A DNA stretch of 64,000 nt from Halpernia humi (GTDB lineage Bacteria > Bacteroidota > Bacteroidia > Flavobacteriales > Weeksellaceae), in contig NZ_FNUS01000001.1 in the NCBI RefSeq assembly GCF_900108025.1, forward strand, positions 62,001-126,000. The letters are read 5' to 3'. How positions within the stretch are numbered: position 1 is the stretch's first letter; each line of letters opens with the position of its first letter. A program made the translations under genes and the position numbers. The notes below the pieces were generated by a model. That model was not told the origin of the DNA, did not search any database, and worked only from the letters and a program-made list of their open reading frames with translations. Positions 34,057-40,771 of the stretch are shown one piece after another.

Positions 34057-35103
34057 TTGAATCAATCATCAATTATCAATCATCAATCATCAGTTATTCT
34101 CGTAACTGGAGCCACAGGAATTCTCGGAAGAGTCATCGTTTTAGAACTTCTAAAGCGCGGAAAAACCGTTCGTGCAGCGAAAAGAACTTCAAGTAATATT
34201 GAAGAAGTCAAACATTCTTTTCAGTTTTACACAGAAAATCCAAAAGAGTATTTCGAAAAAATAAATTGGATCGATGTAGATTTTAGAGATTTAGATTCTA
34301 TAAAATTAGCGCTAGAAGGCGTTTCGGAAGTCTATCATTGTGCGGCGAAAGTCAGTTTTCATCCCGATGATAATCAAGAAATGCTAAAATGCAATATAAA
34401 ATTTACAGAAAATTTGCTGTACGCCTGTGAAAATTCGAGCGTAAAAAAGTTTCTTTTCGTGAGTTCAATTGCTGTTTTAGACAACGTAAATGAGCAGGGA
34501 ATTTTAGATGAAGATTCTAATTTTAATCCTAAAGAAAACCATTCAGATTACGCGCTTTCAAAGCATTTCGCGGAGATGGAAGTTTGGCGCGCTTCCGCAG
34601 AAGGTTTAAACACAATCATCGTAAATCCAGGTGTAATCGTCGGTTCTGGAAACTGGAAAAACAGCAGCGGAAAATTAATTGGTGAACTTCTCAATAATAA
34701 ATTCACGTTTTCTGGTGGAAGCGCTTATGTTGATGTGCGCGATGCTGCGCAGATTTCTATAGATTTAATGGAAAAAAATGCATTTGGCGAACGTTTTATT
34801 TTGATTTCTGAATCTAAAAGTTATTCAGAAACCGCCAATTTTTTAAGGGAAAAGGTGGGGAAATCTAAAGTAAAAATTTTACCAATTTGGATTTTGAAAA
34901 TAGGCGTAGTTTTAAATTTTTTCTTGGGCTGGCTCATAAAACCTTTAAAAATGCTAAACTCTGTAAACGTAAAATCCGTGAGTTACAAATCTGAAATTTC
35001 GAATGCAAAAATTTTGAATACATTAAATTTTAAATTTATTCCTGTTTTTGAAAGCTTGAATTTTCATCTTAAAAACTACCTTAAAGACCATACTTCAAAA
35101 TAA
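34057..35103 (+). CDS. Extended SDR / dihydroflavonol-4-reductase-like NAD(P)-dependent epimerase
   Basis: 348 residues: nucleotide-binding GATGILG (~18-24), YHCAAKVSF, active-site YALSK (~167-171), NPGVIVGSG and a C-terminal hydrophobic region with a possible membrane helix (ILKIGVVLNFFLGWLI, ~287-302). It should reduce or epimerise a carbonyl/hydroxyl substrate. The start is TTG at 34057, and residues ~2-12 (NQSSIINHQSS) are encoded by a heptamer array, so the N-terminus is probably repeat-derived. The acyl-CoA synthetase gene follows after 9 nt. Confidence 0.85.
   Translation: MNQSSIINHQSSVILVTGATGILGRVIVLELLKRGKTVRAAKRTSSNIEEVKHSFQFYTENPKEYFEKINWIDVDFRDLDSIKLALEGVSEVYHCAAKVSFHPDDNQEMLKCNIKFTENLLYACENSSVKKFLFVSSIAVLDNVNEQGILDEDSNFNPKENHSDYALSKHFAEMEVWRASAEGLNTIIVNPGVIVGSGNWKNSSGKLIGELLNNKFTFSGGSAYVDVRDAAQISIDLMEKNAFGERFILISESKSYSETANFLREKVGKSKVKILPIWILKIGVVLNFFLGWLIKPLKMLNSVNVKSVSYKSEISNAKILNTLNFKFIPVFESLNFHLKNYLKDHTSK
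34060..34094 (+). repeat. Heptamer array inside the SDR coding region
   Basis: Units aatcatc (34064), aattatc (34071), aatcatc (34078), aatcatc (34085) lie just after the TTG start and are translated. Confidence 0.8.
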
Positions 35104-35112
35104 AAATTTTAA

Positions 35113-36870
35113 ATGAATTTAGTAGAATTTCTCAATATAAACACAGAAAAATATTTAAAAAATCCTTCGATTGGATTTAAAAAACGCGAAAATTGGGAAA
35201 CGATTTCTTGGTTGCAACTTCGTACTTTGGTTTTTAAAACAGCAAATGCACTAAAGAAATCTGAAATTTCAGAAGGTGATAAAGTAGCCATTTATGCCGA
35301 TAATTCAGCAGAATGGATCATTTTTGATTTGGCAATTTTAAGTTTGGGCGCGGTTTCAGTGCCCATTTATTCTACCAATAATAAAGAGCAAACGCAATAT
35401 ATTTTAGAAAATTCGGAAGCCAAAATCGTGATGGTTGGAAACCAACAACAATATGACGATTGCTTGGAAATTTTACAGAATAGTGAATTTTTAAAGCAAA
35501 TTGTAGTTTCTAAAAAAGCCGTTTGGATCAAACAAGACAGTTCAATTTTTTTGGAAGATTACATTGCAAAAATTTCTTCCAATTTTGAAATTGTTGCTCG
35601 TGAAGAGCAAGATTTGGCCACCATCATTTACACTTCGGGCACAACAGGCGTTCCAAAAGGTGTGATGCTTTCCCATGGTAATTTTTTAAAAACCTTCAAA
35701 GCCCATCAAGATTTTTTTAAATTTAAAAATATTGAGTTTGAAAAATCTTTGGCGTTTTTACCTTTAAGCCACATTTTCGAGCGCAGTTGGACTTTATTTT
35801 GTTTACACGTTGGCGCAAAAGTTTATTTTTTAGAAGATACCAAAAAAATTGCACATGCCTTGCTAGAAGTGAAACCAACTTTTATGTGCGCAGTTCCAAG
35901 ATTTTATCAAAAAATTTATTCAGGGATCAACCAAACTGTCAACGAAGGTTCGGCGTTTAAAAAGAAAATTTTTAATTGGGCATTGAAAGTCGGAGGTGAA
36001 TTTTCGGAATTAAAAAGACAAAATCTAAAAATTCCTTTAGGTTTAAAGTTAAAGAATTTTACTGCCAATCAATTGGTTTTTAATAAAATAAAGAATAAAT
36101 TAGGCGGTCAACTTTGGTTTATGCCTTGTGGCGGTGCCTCATTGTCAGAAGATATTACGCGTTTTTTTGACGCTTTAGGAATTCACATTACCGTTGGTTA
36201 TGGTTTGACGGAAACCACGGCAACTTTGACGGCTTTTCCTTTTAAAAATTACAAACACGGCACTGCGGGAAAAGCCATTGGCGACACCGAAATTAAAATT
36301 GGCGAAAATGATGAAATTTTAATAAAAGGAAGCAGTGTGATGCAAGGTTATTATAAATTACCAAAAGAAACTTCCGAGGTTTTTACCGAAGATTTTTGGT
36401 TTAAAACGGGCGATGCAGGCGAACTCGATTCTGCCGGAAATCTCACAATTACAGATAGAATTAAAGATTTAATGAAAACTTCTAACGGGAAATATATTGC
36501 GCCGCAACCTTTAGAAAATGAACTTTCAAATGACGCATTCATCGATCAAATTATGTTGATTGCGGAAGGGAGATCTTTTGTAACAGCGCTTATTGTGCCA
36601 GATTTTGAAAATTTAGAAAAAGAATTAGAAAAATTAAATATTAAATTTACAGACTGGAAAACGGTTTTAAAAACAAATGAAATTCAGAAATTTTATAAAG
36701 AAAGAATTGATGAAATTCATAAAAATCTGACGGGTTTTGAAAAGATAAAGAAATTTATTCTAATGCCTGAATCCTTTGAAATTAGTTCGGGAGAAATTAC
36801 ACCAACTTTAAAAATAAAAAGAAAAGTGGTTTTGAATAAATATGCTGATTTAATAGAAGAAATGTATTAA
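35113..36870 (+). CDS. Long-chain acyl-CoA synthetase (AMP-dependent ligase)
   Basis: A 585-residue ANL-superfamily enzyme. AMP-binding motif TIIYTSGTTGVPKGVMLSHG is at ~176-195; GYGLTETTA is at ~362-370; GDAGELD, TDRIKDLMKTSNGKYIAPQ and the C-terminal domain lysine region complete it. It activates fatty acids to acyl-CoA. It belongs to the compact FadD15-like group common in Bacteroidetes. It lies 9 nt after the SDR gene and is probably co-transcribed with it. Confidence 0.92.
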   Translation: MNLVEFLNINTEKYLKNPSIGFKKRENWETISWLQLRTLVFKTANALKKSEISEGDKVAIYADNSAEWIIFDLAILSLGAVSVPIYSTNNKEQTQYILENSEAKIVMVGNQQQYDDCLEILQNSEFLKQIVVSKKAVWIKQDSSIFLEDYIAKISSNFEIVAREEQDLATIIYTSGTTGVPKGVMLSHGNFLKTFKAHQDFFKFKNIEFEKSLAFLPLSHIFERSWTLFCLHVGAKVYFLEDTKKIAHALLEVKPTFMCAVPRFYQKIYSGINQTVNEGSAFKKKIFNWALKVGGEFSELKRQNLKIPLGLKLKNFTANQLVFNKIKNKLGGQLWFMPCGGASLSEDITRFFDALGIHITVGYGLTETTATLTAFPFKNYKHGTAGKAIGDTEIKIGENDEILIKGSSVMQGYYKLPKETSEVFTEDFWFKTGDAGELDSAGNLTITDRIKDLMKTSNGKYIAPQPLENELSNDAFIDQIMLIAEGRSFVTALIVPDFENLEKELEKLNIKFTDWKTVLKTNEIQKFYKERIDEIHKNLTGFEKIKKFILMPESFEISSGEITPTLKIKRKVVLNKYADLIEEMY

Positions 36871-36871
36871 C

Positions 36872-36913
36872 AGAAATGAGATATTAGATATTAGAAATGA
36901 GAAATTAGACGTT
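36872..36913 (+). repeat. Heptamer array (6 units, agaaatg/agatatt type)
   Basis: agaaatg, agatatt, agatatt, agaaatg, agaaatt, agacgtt start 1 nt after the acyl-CoA synthetase stop codon. Confidence 0.8.
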
Positions 36914-36970
36914 AATGTAAAAAAGTTATTCTTAAAATTTTTAAAAAAATAAAAAACAGTCATACTCAAT

Positions 36971-37054
36971 TCTAACATCTAAAATCTAAAATCTAAAATC
37001 TAAAATCTAAAATCTAACATCTAACATCTAACGTCTAACATCTAAAATCTAAAA
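36971..37054 (+). repeat. Heptamer array (12 units, tctaaaa/tctaaca) ending in the mvaD start codon
   Basis: Twelve uninterrupted 7-mers: one tctaaca, five tctaaaa, then tctaaca, tctaaca, tctaacg, tctaaca, tctaaaa, tctaaaa. The last A of unit 12 is the A of the mvaD ATG, so the whole translation-initiation region is repeat. Confidence 0.95.
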
Positions 37055-38115
37055 TGACAAACAAAGATTTTTTTGGATCAGAAAACTTTCAACTTTCAAC
37101 GCAGAAAGTAGAAAATTCCTGTCCTTCAAATATTGCACTGATTAAATATTGGGGAAAATATGAAAACCAAATCCCGGCCAATCCAAGCATCAGTTATACC
37201 TTAAATGCATGTCGAACTTTAACGGAAATGCAGTTTTTCCCCGATCAAGAATTTTCAGTTTCAACTTTTTTAGCCGGAAAAGAAGAGAAAAATTTCGCCT
37301 CAAAAATTGAAAAATATTTTAAATCCATAGAAATTTATTTACCTTGGATTTTAAAAGGAAGTTACAAAATTTCGACCGTTAATACATTTCCGCATAGTTC
37401 GGGAATCGCCAGTTCAGCATCTGGTTTTGGTGCGCTTGCAAAATGTTTGATGGATTTGGATTTGCTTTTTAGCTCCGACAACCGACAACTGACAACTAAC
37501 AACCAAAAAGCCAGTTTTTTAGCGCGATTGGGAAGTGGAAGCGCGTGCAGAAGTTTGTACAATGGTTTGGTTGTTTGGGGCGAAACGCCAGTTGTGGAAG
37601 GAAGTTCAGACTTATATGCCGTAAAATATCCCGATAAAGAAATCCATCCGATTTTTAAAAATTTTAAAGATTGGGTTTTATTGATTCATGAAGGTGAAAA
37701 GAGCGTTTCTTCTACTGTTGGTCATGGTTTAATGAAGAATCACCCTTATTCAGAACAGCGTTTTCAGGAAGCAAAAGATCAATTTGTGCCGATGAAAGAT
37801 ATTTTGAAAAATGGTTATTTGGAAAAATTTATCACTTTGGTAGAACATGAAGCACTCACTTTACACGCCATGATGATGATGAGTGAACCCGCATTTATAC
37901 TCATGAAAACGGGAACTTTAGAGGTGATCAATAAAATTTGGGCATTCCGGAAAGAAACCAATTTATCTTTATTTTTCACTTTAGATGCCGGTGCAAATGT
38001 TCATTTACTTTTCCCAAATGACAATGACTGCGCAAAAATAGAAAATTTTATTATGACAGAATTGTTGCCTTTTACCAAAAAAGGTGGCGTAATGCAGGAT
38101 GAAATGAGGTTTTAA
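37054..38115 (+). CDS. mvaD: Diphosphomevalonate decarboxylase
   Basis: A 353-residue GHMP-kinase-fold enzyme: SNIALIKYWGK at ~24-34, the ATP loop PHSSGIASSASG at ~113-124, LARLGSGSACRS at ~150-161, and FTLDAGANVHLL near the C-terminus. It makes isopentenyl diphosphate in the mevalonate pathway. Two stretches are repeat-derived: FQLSTQ near residue 11-17 from aactttc units, and SDNRQLTTNNQ near 141-151 from gacaact units; both sit where loops can be tolerated. Only a heptamer array lies in front of the ATG. Confidence 0.93.
   Translation: MTNKDFFGSENFQLSTQKVENSCPSNIALIKYWGKYENQIPANPSISYTLNACRTLTEMQFFPDQEFSVSTFLAGKEEKNFASKIEKYFKSIEIYLPWILKGSYKISTVNTFPHSSGIASSASGFGALAKCLMDLDLLFSSDNRQLTTNNQKASFLARLGSGSACRSLYNGLVVWGETPVVEGSSDLYAVKYPDKEIHPIFKNFKDWVLLIHEGEKSVSSTVGHGLMKNHPYSEQRFQEAKDQFVPMKDILKNGYLEKFITLVEHEALTLHAMMMMSEPAFILMKTGTLEVINKIWAFRKETNLSLFFTLDAGANVHLLFPNDNDCAKIENFIMTELLPFTKKGGVMQDEMRF
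37477..37504 (+). repeat. Heptamer array within mvaD
   Basis: gacaacc, gacaact, gacaact, aacaacc are translated as part of SDNRQLTTNNQ, between the conserved motifs of the decarboxylase. A shorter pair of aactttc units lies at 37084-37097. Confidence 0.85.
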
Positions 38116-38144
38116 GACTATTTGAATTAATGATTTAAATAGAT

Positions 38145-38170
38145 TTTGTCATTCCGTAGGAATCTAAGCA
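38145..38170 (+). repeat. Left inverted repeat of the GIY-YIG unit
   Basis: 26 bp that read as the exact reverse complement of 38535-38560. The core ATTCCGTAGGAAT is itself a dyad (ATTCC-n3-GGAAT). It lies 22 nt past the GIY-YIG stop codon. Confidence 0.9.
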
Positions 38171-38192
38171 GCCCAAAATAAAGTGTAAAAAA

Positions 38193-38534
38193 TTATTTCA
38201 ATTCAAAAAGATGATTTAAAAAATCTAAATTTGGATTTTGTTTTCTAATTAATTCCAATTTCTTGTCTCTCGAAAAACTCTTTATTTCTTTTTCTCTTAA
38301 AATAGCGTTTTGGATCCATCCAAACTTTTCATAGTGTATAAGGAAGTGAGCGTTGTATCTACTCGTAAAACTTTTCTCATTTATATTTTTTGAATGCTGT
38401 TGCAATCTAATATGTAAATTATTTGTTACGCCTGTGTAAAGAACTGTTTTTCTCTGATTGGTTAAAATGTAAACGTAAAAAGTATAAATTCCTTCAGTAG
38501 TTTCATTCATAATTTTTGACTGTGTTAAATTCAT
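38193..38534 (-). CDS. Single-domain GIY-YIG nuclease
   Basis: 113 residues with an intact GIY-YIG core: FYVYILTN with the first tyrosines, LYTGVTNNLHIRLQQH holding the second tyrosine and the catalytic arginine, and the metal-binding glutamate in ILREKEIKSFSRDKK. Such stand-alone domains (YhbQ/UPF0213-like) nick or cut DNA, but their roles are unclear. The gene fills the space between perfect 26-bp inverted repeats and its first possible ATG (38534) abuts the right repeat; a second ATG at 38510 is an alternative start. Confidence 0.88.
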   Translation of the reverse strand: MNLTQSKIMNETTEGIYTFYVYILTNQRKTVLYTGVTNNLHIRLQQHSKNINEKSFTSRYNAHFLIHYEKFGWIQNAILREKEIKSFSRDKKLELIRKQNPNLDFLNHLFELK

Positions 38535-38560
38535 TGCTTAGATTCCTACGGAATGACAAA
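38535..38560 (-). repeat. Right inverted repeat of the GIY-YIG unit
   Basis: Exact reverse complement of 38145-38170, directly adjoining the first ATG of the nuclease gene. A further diverged copy in the same orientation lies at 38597-38617. Confidence 0.9.
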
Positions 38561-38596
38561 AATTCTGTAAATATTATTGCGCGTTATTCTTTTTTC

Positions 38597-38617
38597 ATTT
38601 TCCCACGGAATGACAAA
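38597..38617 (-). repeat. Diverged third copy of the GIY-YIG-associated repeat
   Basis: attttcccacggaatgacaaa keeps the ACGGAATGACAAA half exactly and differs in the other half. Confidence 0.6.
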
Positions 38618-38653
38618 AGGTAGTTTTAAATTTATTTTTATTTAAAATTACAT

Positions 38654-38661
38654 TAATTTTG
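38654..38661 (+). promoter_or_regulatory. -7 box (TAATTTTG) that fixes the start of the DUF1543 gene
   Basis: It overlaps the first codons of the longer open frame (TTG at 38659), so translation must begin at the ATG at 38677. Confidence 0.6.
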
Positions 38662-38676
38662 TACAACTTTTTAAAA

Positions 38677-39237
38677 ATGCAAAAACTCTTCTACGTCATC
38701 ATCGGTGCAACGCCGAAAGGCAGAACAACAGAGCAACACGATGTTTTCTTTGGAATTGCTGAACATATAAAAGATTTAATCCCCGAAATGAAAACATTTT
38801 GGCCGGAAACTAAAGGAAAATTTCATTTAGACGCTTACCAGGAAGTGAGATTTGTTGACGGTTTTGAACTTAAAATTGTTCCGAGAACTTCTACTAATGA
38901 AAATATTTCTAAACATTTATTTTTCATTAATCTTGGTGGCTACAAACCTGGCGTTTTTCAAGAATTTCATGAGATGCATTTAATGGCCGGGAAGAAAATG
39001 TCAGAAATTATCAAACGTGTCAAGAAAACCGAATTTTATAAAACCTTTGGTTTTACGGGCGCTGAAAGTCACATCGACGATAAATACGCCGTTGACATTG
39101 ATGATATTTACAAAGTTGATGATTTACTTTCGTTGAAAACAAAAGAAAAATACCAAATTATTTTAGTAAAATCTTCCGCAGAAAATCAGGAAAATATAAC
39201 GAATATTGGCTATTTCAGTTTAAAAAGTTTAAAATAA
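38677..39237 (+). CDS. DUF1543 family protein
   Basis: 186 residues beginning QKLFYVIIGATPKGR, followed by EQHDVFFGIAEHIKDLIPEM and later FINLGGYKPGVFQEFHE, the conserved blocks of DUF1543. No signal peptide or helices are seen, so it is cytoplasmic. The function is unknown. The ATG at 38677 is chosen because of the promoter box upstream. purK follows after 30 nt and may be co-transcribed. Confidence 0.85.
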   Translation: MQKLFYVIIGATPKGRTTEQHDVFFGIAEHIKDLIPEMKTFWPETKGKFHLDAYQEVRFVDGFELKIVPRTSTNENISKHLFFINLGGYKPGVFQEFHEMHLMAGKKMSEIIKRVKKTEFYKTFGFTGAESHIDDKYAVDIDDIYKVDDLLSLKTKEKYQIILVKSSAENQENITNIGYFSLKSLK

Positions 39238-39242
39238 TTTTG

Positions 39243-39263
39243 TCTCAAATCTCAAATCTCAAA
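39243..39263 (+). repeat. Heptamer array (3 units, tctcaaa) before purK
   Basis: Three perfect tctcaaa units end 4 nt before the purK ATG, in the position of the ribosome-binding site. Confidence 0.7.
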
Positions 39264-39267
39264 TAAT

Positions 39268-40377
39268 ATGAAAATCGGAATTCTTGGCGGCGGGCAATTG
39301 GGCAGAATGTTTATACAAAATGCGTTGAATTATGATGAAGAAATTTACACTTTAGATCCATCAAAAGAGTCTTCTTGTGCAACTATTTCGTATTTCACAC
39401 AAGGTGATTTTAATGATTATGAAACGGTTTTAAATTTTGGAATAGATAAAGAAGTTGTTTCCATTGAAATTGAACACGTGAATGTTGACGCGCTTTTTCA
39501 ATTGGAAAAAGAAGGCGTGAAAGTAATTCCATCTGCGGAAATTATTAAAATTATTCAGCAAAAAATTATGCAGAAGGAATTTTATTCAAATAATGATATT
39601 CCAAGTCCAGATTTTCAAATTATTCAAAATAAATCTGAGTTAAATTTTCCGTTTCCTTTTGTTCAAAAATTAAATACGGGCGGTTATGACGGCAAAGGCG
39701 TGCAAGTCATTAAAGATGAAAATGATTTAGAAAATCTTTGGAACGAGCCGTCGGTAATAGAAAGTTTGGTCGATATTGACAAAGAATTATCGGTAATTTT
39801 AGCCATCAATGAAAATGGGGAATGCAAAACTTTTCCAGTGACGGAAATGGTTGCCGATCCAAAATTAAATTTACTTGATTTTAATATTTGTCCAGCAGTA
39901 ATTTCCCAAAATATTGAAGATCAAATTTCAGAAATTGTTGAGAAATTTAAAAATGCTTCAAAATCTGCAGGTTTATTCGCAATAGAATTATTTTTAGATA
40001 AAAATGGTAAAATTTGGGTTAATGAAACCGCGCCAAGATTGCACAATTCTGGGCATCAAACGCAGGAAGGAAATGCTAATTCTCAGTTCGAACAAATGTA
40101 CCGCGTTTTAAAAAATCTTCCTTTGGCAGACACCGATTCATTTGGTTATAGCGGCATGCTAAATTTGGTGGGCGAAGAAAATTGTTTCGGAAAAGTTAAA
40201 TATGAAGGTTTGGAAGCAGTTTTAAATTTACCAAAAACTTACGTTCATCTTTATGGAAAAAAGGATACAAAACCCGGTCGCAAAATGGGACATATTAATG
40301 TTTTGGCAGATTCAAGAGAGGAACTTTTGGATAAATTAATCCATATAAAATCTTTGGTGAAAGTGGTTTCTTTCTAA
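39268..40377 (+). CDS. purK: 5-(Carboxyamino)imidazole ribonucleotide synthase
   Basis: A 369-residue ATP-grasp enzyme: GILGGGQLGRMFIQNA at the N-terminus, KLNTGGYDGKGVQVIK in the ATP-binding lobe, and VNETAPRLHNSGHQTQEG near the active site. It carboxylates AIR with bicarbonate and ATP in purine synthesis, working with PurE, which is not in the window. Length matches the family. Confidence 0.96.
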   Translation: MKIGILGGGQLGRMFIQNALNYDEEIYTLDPSKESSCATISYFTQGDFNDYETVLNFGIDKEVVSIEIEHVNVDALFQLEKEGVKVIPSAEIIKIIQQKIMQKEFYSNNDIPSPDFQIIQNKSELNFPFPFVQKLNTGGYDGKGVQVIKDENDLENLWNEPSVIESLVDIDKELSVILAINENGECKTFPVTEMVADPKLNLLDFNICPAVISQNIEDQISEIVEKFKNASKSAGLFAIELFLDKNGKIWVNETAPRLHNSGHQTQEGNANSQFEQMYRVLKNLPLADTDSFGYSGMLNLVGEENCFGKVKYEGLEAVLNLPKTYVHLYGKKDTKPGRKMGHINVLADSREELLDKLIHIKSLVKVVSF

Positions 40378-40456
40378 AAAGAAAATTCCTGATTTTTCTG
40401 ATTGGGCAGAATTAGAGTTCTTATTTTTAAGTAAAATTAAAAAAAATATTTAATGT

Positions 40457-40505
40457 AAAACTTTGTCAAAGTTACTATTGCGACGCTTTAAAACTTTGAC
40501 AAAGT
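40457..40505. repeat. 49-bp nested palindrome, copy 1 of 3
   Basis: Arm ACTTTGTCAAAGT, a loop containing actattgcgacgcttt, and arm ACTTTGACAAAGT; the arms pair over 13 bp and each is also a dyad. Copies 2 and 3 are at 40523-40571 and 40619-40667. They fill most of the ~394-nt gap between purK and the helicase gene. Confidence 0.9.
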
Positions 40506-40522
40506 GTAGTTTATACTCCCTA

Positions 40523-40571
40523 AAAACTTTGTCAAAGTTACTATTGTGACGCTTTAAAACTTTGACAAAGT
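40523..40571. repeat. 49-bp nested palindrome, copy 2 of 3
   Basis: Identical to copy 1 except one base in the loop (attgtgacgc in place of attgcgacgc). Confidence 0.9.
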
Positions 40572-40618
40572 GAGAGATAGCAAGAAATTTAAGTAAAAAA
40601 TGAAATTATAATTAATGT

Positions 40619-40667
40619 AAAACTTTGTCAAAGTTACTATTGCGACGCTTTAAAACTTTGACAAAGT
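40619..40667. repeat. 49-bp nested palindrome, copy 3 of 3
   Basis: Identical to copy 1, including the preceding taatgt, so the repeated segment is about 55 bp. Confidence 0.9.
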
Positions 40668-40744
40668 GAAAGAATGTATCGATAAAAAACGAAATCAAAC
40701 CATTTCAAACCATTTCAAATCTTTAGATTTCCCTTAATTATCCT

Positions 40745-40752
40745 TAAATTTG
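40745..40752 (+). promoter_or_regulatory. -7 box (TAAATTTG) for the UvrD-like helicase gene
   Basis: It ends 19 nt before the ATG at 40772, after the palindrome cluster. Confidence 0.55.
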
Positions 40753-40771
40753 TGTTACTTTAAAAAAATAA

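Noticed and set aside
38145-38560. The inverted-repeat unit as a conventional insertion sequence
   Set aside because: There is no DDE, HUH or tyrosine transposase and no target-site duplication that I can see; the enclosed protein is a GIY-YIG nuclease.
40457-40667. Regularly repeated palindromes that might be a CRISPR array
   Set aside because: Only three units, unequal spacing (66 and 96 bp), the loop is conserved together with the arms, and no cas genes are in the window.
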